Of a stretch of DNA of 64,000 bases, positions 35,676 to 44,481 are shown piece after piece (the stretch's first letter is position 1; each line of letters starts with the position of its first letter). The position numbers were made by a program, and so were the translations under genes. This stretch comes from Streptomyces indicus. Lineage in GTDB: Bacteria; Actinomycetota; Actinomycetes; Streptomycetales; Streptomycetaceae. The notes under the pieces are model-generated. The model was not told where the DNA came from. It worked only from the letters and a program-made list of their open reading frames with translations, and did not search any database. The DNA is taken from positions 1,364,001 to 1,428,000 of the forward strand of contig NZ_FNFF01000001.1 in NCBI RefSeq assembly GCF_900100315.1, read 5' to 3'.

Positions 35676-36548
35676 GTGGCGGACACCGCCGTGTCTGGCT
35701 CGGATTCCGTGTCAGGGTCCACGACGTCCGGGGCGAAGCCCCCGGCATCCGCACCGAAGGCCTCGACCGCCTCGGCCACACCGGTCCCCGAACCCGCGTT
35801 GAAGAGATCCGCCCTCCAGACCGCCGTCTGGCGCCTGCGCTCGCGCGGCTGCTGGACCGACGCGGCGGCCCTGCTCACCTCCGACCCCTCCCCCGCCGCG
35901 GCCCTCCAGCGCGCCTCCTTGCTCGTCGAGCGCTGCCTGTTCACGGAGCAGGGCTGGCCCGAGGCGGAGGACGCGCTGCGCACCGCCGAGGCACTCGCCC
36001 AGAACGACGAGGAACGCGGCGCGGCGGCCTGCGAGCGCGGTCATCTCGCGTACGCCTCAACGGTGTTGGCGGTACGGGACCGGGCGGACGAGGCCCGGGC
36101 CGCCCTCGGCCGCGCGGCGGCGCTGCTGCACCCGAGCGCGCCCGGCCGCCCGCTCCTGGACTTCCGGCGCGGCCTGATCGCCGAGCACATCGCCGACTCC
36201 CCGCAGGCCGCGCTCGCCGCCTACCGCAGGGCCCACGCGGGCGCGGCCGCCCACGACGACCCGCTGCTGCTCTCCTTCACCTGGCGCCACCTCGCCGGAC
36301 TCGCGCTGCGCGAGGGCGAACTGGCGGAAGCGCGCCACGGTTTCGCGGAGTCCCTGCGCATACGGGAGGAACTGGGCTACCTCGTCGGCACGGCCCCGGC
36401 CCTGGTCGCCCTCGCCGAAGCCGAACCCGAGCCGACGGCAAGCCGATTGATGACGGAGGCGGCGCGGTTGTACCGGTTGCTCGGGGGTGTGCCTACGTGG
36501 TTGGCGGGACGCTTCCCGAGTAGCCCGACCAGCCCCGCCGGCGCTTGA
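35676..36548 (+). CDS. TPR-like helical repeat protein
   Basis: A 290-residue protein, mostly Ala/Arg/Leu-rich helices that read as degenerate tetratricopeptide repeats: AEDALRTAEALAQNDEERGAAACERGHLAYA, ARAALGRAAALLHPSAPGRP and LREGELAEARHGFAESLRIREELGYLVGTAPALVALAEAEPE. The first 45 residues are Ser/Thr/Ala-rich and likely disordered. TPR proteins of this kind serve as adaptors; a partner is not evident. The GTG at 35676 has GGGGAGGGG directly upstream. The final residues and the stop come from a dispersed repeat that continues into the convergent SDR gene, so the end of this protein may be strain-specific. Confidence 0.75.
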   Translation: MADTAVSGSDSVSGSTTSGAKPPASAPKASTASATPVPEPALKRSALQTAVWRLRSRGCWTDAAALLTSDPSPAAALQRASLLVERCLFTEQGWPEAEDALRTAEALAQNDEERGAAACERGHLAYASTVLAVRDRADEARAALGRAAALLHPSAPGRPLLDFRRGLIAEHIADSPQAALAAYRRAHAGAAAHDDPLLLSFTWRHLAGLALREGELAEARHGFAESLRIREELGYLVGTAPALVALAEAEPEPTASRLMTEAARLYRLLGGVPTWLAGRFPSSPTSPAGA

Positions 36549-36584
36549 GGCGATCCGAACGAAGTTCGGATGCGGGGTCCGGGG
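36526..36584 (+). repeat. Dispersed Streptomyces terminator repeat, copy C
   Basis: Starts inside the TPR-like gene (GCCCCGCCGGCGCTTGAG) and contains the perfect hairpin ATCCGAAC-gaa-GTTCGGAT (36553-36571), then GCGGGGTCCGGGGC leading into the SDR stop codon at 36585. It is identical in core to copy B and lies between two convergent genes. Confidence 0.8.
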
Positions 36585-37382
36585 CTACGTGGCCGAGAAA
36601 CCGCCGTCCACGAACAGGGTCTGGCCCGTCATGTAGCGCGCGGCCTCGCTCGCGAGGAACAGGGCCGGGCCGGCGAAGTCCTCCGGGGTCCCGTTGCGGC
36701 CCGTCATCGTGCGGTTCGCCATCGCCTCCACGCGGGCCGGATCGCTGAACACGGCCTCGGTGAGCGGGGTTTCGACGAAACCGGGGCCGAGGGCGTTCAC
36801 GCAGACACCGTGCCGCGACCAGGCCTCGGCCTGGGAGCGGGTCAGCGCGCAGACCGCCGCCTTGGAGACGCCGTACGCACCGCTGTTGCCGAAGGCGCGC
36901 AGGGACTGCTGCGAGGCGAGGTGGATGATGCGGCCCCAGCCGCGCTCGGCCATCCCCGGCCCGAAGCGCTGCCCCAGGAAGTGCGGCGCGTCCAGGTTCA
37001 CGGCCATCGTCGTGTCCCAGTCGGACTCGGTCAGATCGTCCAGCGGGGGACGGAGGTTGATGCCCGCGGAGGTGACCAGGATGTCCGGCTCGCCGTACGG
37101 GACGACTGCCTGTTCGGCGGCCTCGCGGAGCGCAGCGCGGTCGCCCACGTCCGCGGTGACGGCGGTGGCTTCGAGGCCCTCGGTGCGGAGTGCGTCGACG
37201 GTCTCCTGGAGCTTCTCGGCACCTCGGGCCATGAGGACCACTTTTGCGCCCGCCCTGGCCAGGGAGGTGGCGATGGCTCTGCCGATGCCGGAGCTGCCGC
37301 CGGTGATGAGGGCGGTGCGGGTGTGGAGGCCGAAGTGGGTGGCGAGGTGGACGGTGGGCTGGGCGGCGGGGTCCGGGGTCAT
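36585..37382 (-). CDS. SDR-family NAD(P)-dependent oxidoreductase (FabG-like)
   Basis: A 265-residue short-chain dehydrogenase. It has the coenzyme motif TGGSSGIGRAIA (residues 27-38), the stabilising NAG-type motif as TSAGIN, and the catalytic Ser-Tyr-Lys in LASQQSLRAFGNSGAYGVSKAA (Tyr and Lys near 171 and 175), followed by NALGPGFVETPL and a C-terminal GQTLFVDGGF. The sequence resembles gluconate 5-dehydrogenase and related sugar-acid reductases, which fits the adjacent GntR/FCD regulator, but this is inference. The ATG has only a weak ribosome site and could be leaderless. Its 3' end overlaps repeat copy C. Confidence 0.9.
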   Translation of the reverse strand: MTPDPAAQPTVHLATHFGLHTRTALITGGSSGIGRAIATSLARAGAKVVLMARGAEKLQETVDALRTEGLEATAVTADVGDRAALREAAEQAVVPYGEPDILVTSAGINLRPPLDDLTESDWDTTMAVNLDAPHFLGQRFGPGMAERGWGRIIHLASQQSLRAFGNSGAYGVSKAAVCALTRSQAEAWSRHGVCVNALGPGFVETPLTEAVFSDPARVEAMANRTMTGRNGTPEDFAGPALFLASEAARYMTGQTLFVDGGFSAT

Positions 37383-37426
37383 GGGGTGATCTTGCCGCAC
37401 AGGGTGTCTTCGGGTGCGGGTGGGGC

Positions 37427-37494
37427 AGGGTGCGGGCCGGTGCGCCTGTGGCGGGCGAGTTCTCCCTACCCGCCCCTTCCCGAACGGAACTGCT
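37427..37494 (-). repeat. Partial copy D of the terminator repeat
   Basis: GCGCCTGTGGCGGGC followed by CCGCCCCTTCCCGAAC matches the outer half of copy B in the same orientation; the inner hairpins are missing. It ends at the stop codon of the GntR-type gene and lies upstream of the SDR start. Confidence 0.6.
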
Positions 37495-38386
37495 ACTGCG
37501 CCCCGTTGAAGTGCTCCCGCACCAACGAGGACACCACCGCAAGGTCCTGCGCGACCAGCGCGTCGAGCAGCGCCGTGTGCTCCGCCGCGTCGGCGATCAG
37601 GTCGGCGCGGCGGACGTGGACCGGCCCCGTGGCCAGCGGCCACTGGGAGCGGCGGTGCAGGTCGTCCGCGACCATCACCAGCTGCCGGTTGCCCGAGAGC
37701 GCGAGGATCGCCCCGTGGAAGGCGCGGTCCGCGTCGACGTATCCGGCGATGTCCCCGCGCGCCGCCGCCGTCACCGTGGCCTCCGCGAGCGGCCGCAGCG
37801 TGCACCACTGGTCCGCCGGCACGGTGCGCGCGAGGCGCAGCATCACCGGGACCTCCAACAGCGAGCGGATCTCGATCAGTTCGGCCAGTTCCCGTGCGCT
37901 TCGCTCGGCGACCCGGAAGCCGCGGTTGGGCACGACCTCGACGGCGCCCTCGTGGGCGAGCTGCTGCATGGCCTCGCGTACGGGAGTGGCCGAGACCCCG
38001 AACCGGGCGGCGAGCGCGGGCGCCGAGTACACCTCGCCGGGCTCCAGCTCGCCCCCGACGAGGGCCGCGCGCAGGGCTTCGAGGATCTGCCCGCGTACGG
38101 AATGACGCTGGACGGGAGCGGCGGCCGCACCACCGGGAGCCGGACCGGCGGCGGCAGCGGAAGCCACGCCGGAACGGGCACCGGCAGCCACGCCGGAACC
38201 AGCACCCGAAGCCACGCCGGGGACCGGCACCGCGGCCGGTGCGGTCGGCTCGCTGTGCGTGTGCTCACCCCGGGCGACCTGCGCGGGGACACGCACCCCA
38301 GGCGGCGCGGACGGGCGGCCGGCCCCGCCCTCGTACGCGGCGGCCGAGGCGGGATCCGAGGCGGCGCGCGGTCGGGCCTGCTCCAC
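37493..38386 (-). CDS. GntR-family (FCD) transcriptional regulator with long N-terminal extension
   Basis: A 297-residue regulator. From about residue 94 comes the GntR winged helix (HSVRGQILEALRAALVGGELEPGEVYSAPALAARFGVSATPVREAMQQLAHEGAVEVVPNRGFRV), followed by an all-helical FCD ligand domain with FHGAILALSGNRQLV, which usually binds a metal and a carboxylated ligand. The first 90 residues are Ala/Pro/Gly-rich, with the repeated motif SGVA, and look disordered; close relatives start near the helix-turn-helix. The GTG at 38386 is supported by AGGAGG nine bases upstream, so the extension appears to be translated. Its gene is beside the SDR on the same strand and is likely its regulator. Confidence 0.88.
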   Translation of the reverse strand: MEQARPRAASDPASAAAYEGGAGRPSAPPGVRVPAQVARGEHTHSEPTAPAAVPVPGVASGAGSGVAAGARSGVASAAAAGPAPGGAAAAPVQRHSVRGQILEALRAALVGGELEPGEVYSAPALAARFGVSATPVREAMQQLAHEGAVEVVPNRGFRVAERSARELAELIEIRSLLEVPVMLRLARTVPADQWCTLRPLAEATVTAAARGDIAGYVDADRAFHGAILALSGNRQLVMVADDLHRRSQWPLATGPVHVRRADLIADAAEHTALLDALVAQDLAVVSSLVREHFNGAQ

Positions 38387-38491
38387 TCGGGTCCACCTCC
38401 TCGGCACACGTTTCGGGTCGCGGGCCCCGGCGGCCCGACCCCCTGACGATAGGGAGCCCCCACCCGCAGTTCAAACATCGAATTCGTCGGG

Positions 38492-38510
38492 TAAGGTAAG
38501 GCTTACCTGC
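38492..38510 (+). promoter_or_regulatory. Iron box (DmdR/IdeR-type operator)
   Basis: AGGTAAG-g-CTTACCT (38494-38508) is a perfect palindrome matching the actinobacterial iron-box pattern TTAGGTTAGGCTCACCTAA at most positions. It lies 31 bases upstream of the FhuF-like gene and would overlap its promoter, giving repression when iron is plentiful. Confidence 0.88.
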
Positions 38511-38538
38511 TAACGATCGCGATTCGGTGGTCCCCCGC

Positions 38539-39402
38539 ATGTCCCTTGACGCCGCTCTGCCAGGCGCCGTGCGCGCAGCCCCTTCGGCTGTCGCGGATGC
38601 GTACGCGCGCCTGACCGAGGTGTTCCCCGGACTCGCGGTGCACGAACTGGCCGAGGGCGAGCAGGCCCCGCAGGGAGGCGGCTGGGTCGCCGCAGCCCGG
38701 CTCGCGGAAGGCGGGGCCGCGCTCGACACCTTTCTCGCATGGGACGACGCGCAGGTGCTCCGGGACTACGGGCAGCAGGCCCGCCCGGACGTGATCGCCA
38801 GCTTCGGGCTGCACCGCTACGCCTGGCCGGCCTGCCTGCTGATCACCGTGCCGTGGTTCCTCAGGCGCCGCGTGCCGCGCGTGCCCGTGGCGAACGTCAC
38901 GTTCCAGCGGACCCTGGGAAAGATAGCCGTACGGGTCGAGGAGTTCGCCTGCCTGCCGGGCGATCCGCTGGCCGCTTCGCCGGGTGCACGGGTCGTGCCC
39001 GACGAGGCGGCGCTCATGGCGGAGGTACGGGCGGCGGTGGCCGAGCACCTGGGTCCGGTGCTCGAAGGCTTCGGACCGCGGATGCGGCGCGGGCCGCGCG
39101 CCCTGTGGGGCATGGCCACCGACGAGATCGTCGAGGGCCTCTGGTACATCGCGCATCTGCTCGGCGAGGAGCGCCGTGCGATGGCCGAGCTGGAGGAGCT
39201 GCTGCCCGGCACCACGAAGCCGTACGTGGGCACGGCGGCGTTCCGCGAGCTCACGGGTCCGAACGGTGAGGCGCTGCCCACCCGGGACCGGGCGAGCTGC
39301 TGCCTGTTCTACACGCTGCGCCCGGACGACACCTGCGTCACCTGTCCGCGTACCTGCGATGCGGAGCGGATCGTCAAGCTGACCGCAACCAGCTCCGCCT
39401 GA
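38539..39402 (+). CDS. FhuF-like 2Fe-2S ferric-siderophore reductase
   Basis: A 287-residue protein of the FhuF family. The C-terminus has the diagnostic RASCCLFYTLRPDDTCVTCPRTCDAER, with the C-C-x10-C-x2-C arrangement that holds the unusual 2Fe-2S cluster. Members release iron from hydroxamate siderophores in the cytoplasm by reducing Fe3+. The central QRTLGKIAVRVEEFACLPGDPLA and an acidic, helical N-terminal half match actinobacterial members. An iron box upstream predicts induction in iron limitation. The start could be the ATG at 38539 or an in-frame GTG at 38527; no strong ribosome site separates them. No siderophore genes are adjacent. Confidence 0.9.
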   Translation: MSLDAALPGAVRAAPSAVADAYARLTEVFPGLAVHELAEGEQAPQGGGWVAAARLAEGGAALDTFLAWDDAQVLRDYGQQARPDVIASFGLHRYAWPACLLITVPWFLRRRVPRVPVANVTFQRTLGKIAVRVEEFACLPGDPLAASPGARVVPDEAALMAEVRAAVAEHLGPVLEGFGPRMRRGPRALWGMATDEIVEGLWYIAHLLGEERRAMAELEELLPGTTKPYVGTAAFRELTGPNGEALPTRDRASCCLFYTLRPDDTCVTCPRTCDAERIVKLTATSSA

Positions 39403-39590
39403 ACCACCCGATCGGGTGAGAGTGCTCGAACGCAACTCCCCTGTTCAGTACGGCAGTTCGACCAGAAATCACTCATCCGTAGCCCTCGGCACCCCCTTGG
39501 CGTTCTCTTCCCACGAAACCCTCTGAACGCCTTTGCGTCTGCGTCAGGATGACGCCCGGTAGACCCCCTCATGCGACGCAAGGGACCCCG

Positions 39591-40640
39591 ATGAGAATGA
39601 CCGACATATCGCTGGACTGGCTGCTTCCCGGCGGGGTGCTGCTGCTCGGCATGCTGGTGGCGGTTGCGGTGCTCACGCGCGGCAAGCGGGCCGGTGCGAA
39701 GGCCGCCGTGGAGCAGGACTCTTGGGAGCGCAGCGAGGAGCGGCGCCGGCGCAAGGAGGCGATCTACGGATCGGCCTCGTATCTGCTCCTGTTCTGCTGC
39801 GCCGCGGTCGCGGCCGCACTCTCCTTTCACGGCCTGGTCGGCTTCGGCCGGCAGAACCTCAACCTGTCCGGGGGCTGGGAGTACCTGGTCCCGTTCGGCC
39901 TCGACGGCGCGGCGATGTTCTGCTCGGTGCTCGCGGTGCGCGAGGCCAGCCACGGTGACGCGGCGCTCGGCTCGCGCCTGCTCGTGTGGACCTTCGCGGG
40001 CGCCGCGGCCTGGTTCAACTGGGTGCACGCGCCCAGGGGGCTGGGCCACGCGGGCGCGCCGCAGTTCTTCGCGGGGATGTCGCTGAGCGCCGCGGTGCTC
40101 TTCGACCGCGCGCTCAAGCAGACCCGCAGGGCCGCCCTGCGCGAGCAGGGCCTGGTGCCGCGTCCGCTGCCGCAGATCCGTATCGTGCGCTGGCTGCGCG
40201 CGCCGCGCGAGACCTTCGGCGCCTGGTCGCTGATGCTCCTCGAAGGCGTGCGCACCCTGGACGAGGCGGTGGAGGAAGTACGCGAGGACCGCAAGGCCAA
40301 GGAGCAGAACCGGCTGCGGCGGCGCGAGCACGACCGGATGGAGCGCGCCCGCCTGAAGGCGGTGAGCCGGGGCCACGCCTTCAACGGCGGCCGCCGCACG
40401 GGCGGCAGGCTGGAGGTGGAGGCCGCCGCTCCGGGCGCCGGCAGCCCGCAGTCACTCGGGGAGCCCGCCATAGCGCCCGCGGAACAACTGCCCGTACGCA
40501 GCAGGCCCTCTCTTCAGGCCGTGACCGGCTCTGACGGCCCGGCCACCGTCGACCTCACCGCGGAGGACGACACCCAGACGCTTCCACGACTGGACTCCCT
40601 CGAGCAGAAGCTCAAGGATCTGGAGCAGCAATTCGGCTGA
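39591..40640 (+). CDS. DUF2637 membrane protein
   Basis: A 349-residue integral membrane protein. One helix near the N-terminus (LLPGGVLLLGMLVAVAVLT) precedes a four-helix DUF2637 region: ASYLLLFCCAAVAAALSFHGLVGFG, VPFGLDGAAMFCSVLAVREAS and LLVWTFAGAAAWFNWVHA, with the conserved G-L-D-G and W-F-N-W-V-H-A. The C-terminal 150 residues are charged and coiled-coil-like (EEVREDRKAKEQNRLRRREHDRMERARLKAV, ending LEQKLKDLEQQFG) and cytoplasmic. DUF2637 proteins occur on actinobacterial chromosomes and plasmids, related to the spread proteins of Streptomyces plasmids. Function unknown. AAGGGA precedes the ATG. Confidence 0.9.
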   Translation: MRMTDISLDWLLPGGVLLLGMLVAVAVLTRGKRAGAKAAVEQDSWERSEERRRRKEAIYGSASYLLLFCCAAVAAALSFHGLVGFGRQNLNLSGGWEYLVPFGLDGAAMFCSVLAVREASHGDAALGSRLLVWTFAGAAAWFNWVHAPRGLGHAGAPQFFAGMSLSAAVLFDRALKQTRRAALREQGLVPRPLPQIRIVRWLRAPRETFGAWSLMLLEGVRTLDEAVEEVREDRKAKEQNRLRRREHDRMERARLKAVSRGHAFNGGRRTGGRLEVEAAAPGAGSPQSLGEPAIAPAEQLPVRSRPSLQAVTGSDGPATVDLTAEDDTQTLPRLDSLEQKLKDLEQQFG

Positions 40641-40654
40641 GCGTCACAGCAGTC

Positions 40655-40682
40655 GGGGGCGCCCCGCACCGGGGGCGCCCCC
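40655..40682. terminator. Bidirectional terminator between DUF2637 and RsbW-like genes
   Basis: GGGGGCGCCCC and GGGGCGCCCCC form a perfect 11-bp stem with a six-base loop, between two convergent genes (stops at 40640 and 40708). Confidence 0.85.
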
Positions 40683-40707
40683 GCTCATGTCATGCGGGTC
40701 CGCAGTG

Positions 40708-41211
40708 TCATGCCGGTCCGCTGTCGAGTTCGAACCACACCACCTTCCCTGTCCCGTTCGGCCTGACGCCCCAGGCGTCCGCGAGGGACTGGACGAGCAG
40801 GAGTCCCCTGCCGTTCGTGCGCGTACCGTCGTCGGCGTGCGGTACCCGCGCCTTGGGCCTGCGGCCCGTGTAGTCCCTCACCTCGACCCGTAGCCGCTCC
40901 GGTGCCACGGTCGCGGTCAGCACCGCGTCGTACTCCGTGTGCACCAGCGCGTTGGTGACTATCTCGCTGGTCAGCAACTCCGCCACGTCCGAGCGTCCGG
41001 GCCTGCCCCAGTGCGCGAGCAACTCCCGTAACGCACGGCGCACTTCGGGCACCGCGCGCAGATCGGAGCGTCCGAGTCTGCACTTGAGTGATGCGTGCTC
41101 CCCCTGTGCCGTGGCGCCGTCGGCCGACCGCTGCCTTGCCTGCCCTGTCATGACCCCGCCCCGTGCGCCGATGACGACTCCCCTTCTGCACGTTCGGTCG
41201 TACTTGCTCAC
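40708..41211 (-). CDS. RsbW-like ATP-binding protein (anti-sigma-factor-type HATPase)
   Basis: A protein of about 167 residues with a single HATPase_c domain in the C-terminal 125 residues: RRALRELLAHWGRPGRSDVAELLTSEIVTNALVH (the N-box Asn-Ala), VEVRDYTGRRP (G1) and DGTRTNGRGLLLVQSLADAWGV (G2). Streptomyces encode dozens of these; some are serine kinases or anti-sigma factors, most are of unknown role. No sigma factor or antagonist is adjacent. The start is uncertain: the GTG at 41211 has GGAAG close by, while ATGs at 41151 and 41256 are alternatives. It is divergent from alpha-mannosidase by about 190 bases. Confidence 0.85.
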   Translation of the reverse strand: MSKYDRTCRRGVVIGARGGVMTGQARQRSADGATAQGEHASLKCRLGRSDLRAVPEVRRALRELLAHWGRPGRSDVAELLTSEIVTNALVHTEYDAVLTATVAPERLRVEVRDYTGRRPKARVPHADDGTRTNGRGLLLVQSLADAWGVRPNGTGKVVWFELDSGPA

Positions 41212-41400
41212 TTGCTTCCGGCGGCCTGTCTCCTCGAACAGGTTCACGGGATGCATGCCCGCCCGCCGCGCACAGCACGCATGTCGATTCGTCAACTAAG
41301 CGGCGGGCGCGGCGTATCGGGGCCTGCGGACGGGAAGCGGGGAACATCAGGAAGAGCGCGTGCGAGCCGACCGGCAAGCGAACAGGAGCCGTGATTTCCG

Positions 41401-44400
41401 ATGCACGATGACCGACCGCTGGTGCAGGGGCGTCTGGAGCGAGCCCTGCGGCAGTTCATCCGCCCCGCCCAGTACGGGGAGCGGGTGCCGCTCTCCCTGT
41501 CCGTCTGGCACACACCGGGTGAACCGGTGCCGGTGGGCGAGGCGTTGACGGCCTCGTACGAGCCCTTCGCGACGGGCACGGAGTGGGGCAGCCCCTGGTC
41601 CACCAGCTGGTTCAGGCTGGAGGGGGCCGTACCGCAGACCTGGGCGGGCCGCCACGTGGAGGTGGTCGTCGACCCTGGGTTCAGCGGGGAGGGCCCCGGA
41701 TTCCAGGCCGAGGGGATGCTGTACGACGCAACCGGCGTCCCCCTCAAGGGAATTCACCCGCGGAACCGGCATCTCACAGTGGCCGAGCGGGCCGAGGGCG
41801 GCGAGGAGGTGCGGCTGCTCCTCGAAGCGGCGGCCAATCCGACCGTGCTCTCGCACGACTTCGAGCCGACGCACCTGGGCGACATCCTGACGGCCGGGGA
41901 TCGGCCCATCTACCGATTCGCGTCTGCCGACCTCGCCGTACTGAACGTAGACGTCTGGCAGCTGGTCCTCGACATCGAGGTGCTCTCGGAGCTGATGGCG
42001 GAGCTGCCGGCCGACCGGCCGCGGCACCACGAGATCCTGCGCGCCCTGGAGGACATGCTGGACGCGCTCGACCTGCACGACGTGCCGGGCACGGCGGCCG
42101 CCGCGCGCACCGCCCTGAGCAGTGAGCTCGCCAAGCCCGCCGCGGCCAGCGCCCACCGCGTCTCGGCCACCGGCCACGCGCACATCGACTCGGCCTGGCT
42201 GTGGCCGCTGCGCGAGACGGTCCGCAAGGCCTCGCGCACCTTCGCCAATGTCACGGCGCTCGCCCGCGACTACCCCGAGCTGGTCTTCTCCTGCTCGCAG
42301 GCGCAGCAGTACGCCTGGGTCAAGGAGCACCAGCCGCACATCTGGGAGCGCATCAAGAAGGCCGTGGCGGACGGCAATTGGGCGCCGGTGGGCTCGATGT
42401 GGGTGGAGTCCGACGCGAACATGCCGGGCGGTGAGGCCCTGGTCCGGCAGATCGTGCACGGCAAGCGGTTCTTCCAGGAGGAGCTCGGCGTCGAGACCGA
42501 GGAGATCTGGCTGCCGGACTCCTTCGGCTACACCGCCGCCTTCCCGCAGCTGGCGAAGCTGGCCGGGGTGCGCTGGTTCCTCACGCAGAAGCTCTCCTGG
42601 AACCAGACCAACAAGATGCCCCACCACACCTTCTGGTGGGAGGGCATCGACGGCACGCGCGTGTTCACGCACTTCCCGCCGGTGGACACGTACAACTCGC
42701 AGTTCCTCGGCAGCGAACTCGCCCACGCGGAGAAGAACTTCCGCGACAAGGGCCGCGCCTCGCACTCGCTGGTCCCCTTCGGCTGGGGCGACGGCGGCGG
42801 CGGTCCCACCCGCGAGATGCTGGAGCGGGCGCGCCGGCTGCGCTCCCTCGAAGGGTCGCCGCGGGTCGAGATCGAGAAGCCCTCGGTGTTCTTCCGCGCG
42901 GCCGAGGAGGAGTACGCGGAGGCCGCGCCGGTCTGGTCGGGCGAGCTGTACCTGGAGCTGCACCGGGCCACGTACACGACGCAGGCGAAGACCAAGCAGG
43001 GCAACCGGTACAGCGAACACCGGCTGCGCGAGACCGAGTTGTGGTGCACGGCGGCGGCCCTGCGCTCCGCGGAGTACGCCTACCCGTACGAGGCGCTCGA
43101 CCGGATCTGGAAGACGGTGCTGCTCCACCAGTTCCACGACATCCTGCCCGGCTCCTCGATCGCCTGGGTGCACCGCGAAGCACGCGACACCTACGCGCGG
43201 GTGCTCGCCGAGCTCGACGCGCTGACGGCCGAGGCGGTACGGGCGCTCGGCCCCGGCGACCTCTCGGTGCTCAACTCCTCGCCGTACCCGCGCAGCGAGG
43301 TGGTCGACACGGCGGACGGGCCGGTCCATGTGAACGTGCAGGGCCTGGGCACCAAGTCCCTGGCCGCGGCGGCGGCGCACACCCGTGACTCCGCGCTCTT
43401 CGCCGAGGAGACCGACGAGGGCATCACGCTGACGAACGAGCACCTGTCGGTGGCGGTCGACCGCGACGGACTGCTCACCTCCGTACGGGACCTGGACGCC
43501 GGGGGCCGCGAGGTGCTCGCGCCCGGCACGCGCGGCAACCTCCTCCAGCTGCACCCCGACCACCCCAACCAGTGGGACGCCTGGGACATCGACAAGCACT
43601 ACCGGCGCAAGCACACGGACCTCACGGCCGCCGAGTCGGTGGAGCTGGTGGAGTCCGGTCCGCTGCGGGCCGTGGTCCGGGTCGTCCGGGCCTTCGGCTC
43701 CTCGCGCCTCACGCAGGAGCTGCGCCTGAGCACCGGCAGCCGGCGCATCGACGTGGTGTGCGAGGTGGACTGGCAGGAGTCGGAGAAGGTCCTGAAGGCG
43801 GCCTTCCCGCTGGACGTACAGGCCGAACGGTCGGCCGCGGAGATCCAGTTCGGCCATGTGCACCGGCCCACGCACACCAACACCGGCTGGGACGCGGCCC
43901 GCTTCGAGATCTGCGCGCACCGGTGGCTGCGCGTGGCGGAGGAGGGGTACGGGGTCGCGGTACTCAACGACTCCACGTACGGCCATGACGTGACGCGTAC
44001 CCCGCACGAGGACGGCCTGGGCACCACGGTCCGCCTCACGCTGCTGCGGGCCCCGCACTCCCCCGACCCCGAGACGGACCTCGGCACGCACCGCTTCACC
44101 TACGCACTGCTGCCGGGTGCGGGCGTGGGCGAAGCGGTCGCCGAAGGACTGGCCCTGAATCTGCCGCTGCGGGTGGCGGACGCACCGGATGTGGCTCCCC
44201 TGGTCACAGTGGACGATCCGGCGGTGACGGTGGAGTCGGTCAAGCTGGCCGAGGACCGCAGCGGCGACGTGGTCGTGCGGCTCTACGAGTCGCGCGGCGG
44301 GCGGGCCCGAGCCCGGCTCACGGCGTCGTTCCCGGTGGCGCGGGCCGAGGTGACCGATCTGCTCGAGCGGCCGCTGGGCGCGGCGGACGCGGACGCGGAA

Positions 44401-44460
44401 GGGCTCACGCTGTCGCTGCGCCCGTTCCAGATCGTGACGCTGCGGCTGCGGCCGGCCTGA
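41401..44460 (+). CDS. Alpha-mannosidase, glycoside hydrolase family 38
   Basis: A 1019-residue GH38 enzyme that removes alpha-linked mannose, with retention and a zinc ion. The catalytic domain starts with HRVSATGHAHIDSAWLWPLRETVRK (zinc His/Asp near residues 259-263), and the nucleophile Asp is in WLPDSFGYTAAFPQL (about 372). Later come VPFGWGDGGGGPTREMLERARRL and LLHQFHDILPGSSIAWVHREA. The large N-terminal beta domain and C-terminal beta domains are complete. There is no signal peptide, so it acts inside the cell, probably on mannosylated oligosaccharides taken up by a transporter elsewhere. AGGAG lies 12 bases before the ATG. Confidence 0.96.
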   Translation: MHDDRPLVQGRLERALRQFIRPAQYGERVPLSLSVWHTPGEPVPVGEALTASYEPFATGTEWGSPWSTSWFRLEGAVPQTWAGRHVEVVVDPGFSGEGPGFQAEGMLYDATGVPLKGIHPRNRHLTVAERAEGGEEVRLLLEAAANPTVLSHDFEPTHLGDILTAGDRPIYRFASADLAVLNVDVWQLVLDIEVLSELMAELPADRPRHHEILRALEDMLDALDLHDVPGTAAAARTALSSELAKPAAASAHRVSATGHAHIDSAWLWPLRETVRKASRTFANVTALARDYPELVFSCSQAQQYAWVKEHQPHIWERIKKAVADGNWAPVGSMWVESDANMPGGEALVRQIVHGKRFFQEELGVETEEIWLPDSFGYTAAFPQLAKLAGVRWFLTQKLSWNQTNKMPHHTFWWEGIDGTRVFTHFPPVDTYNSQFLGSELAHAEKNFRDKGRASHSLVPFGWGDGGGGPTREMLERARRLRSLEGSPRVEIEKPSVFFRAAEEEYAEAAPVWSGELYLELHRATYTTQAKTKQGNRYSEHRLRETELWCTAAALRSAEYAYPYEALDRIWKTVLLHQFHDILPGSSIAWVHREARDTYARVLAELDALTAEAVRALGPGDLSVLNSSPYPRSEVVDTADGPVHVNVQGLGTKSLAAAAAHTRDSALFAEETDEGITLTNEHLSVAVDRDGLLTSVRDLDAGGREVLAPGTRGNLLQLHPDHPNQWDAWDIDKHYRRKHTDLTAAESVELVESGPLRAVVRVVRAFGSSRLTQELRLSTGSRRIDVVCEVDWQESEKVLKAAFPLDVQAERSAAEIQFGHVHRPTHTNTGWDAARFEICAHRWLRVAEEGYGVAVLNDSTYGHDVTRTPHEDGLGTTVRLTLLRAPHSPDPETDLGTHRFTYALLPGAGVGEAVAEGLALNLPLRVADAPDVAPLVTVDDPAVTVESVKLAEDRSGDVVVRLYESRGGRARARLTASFPVARAEVTDLLERPLGAADADAEGLTLSLRPFQIVTLRLRPA

Positions 44461-44481
44461 CCCCGGCACTCCCCGGCGCCC

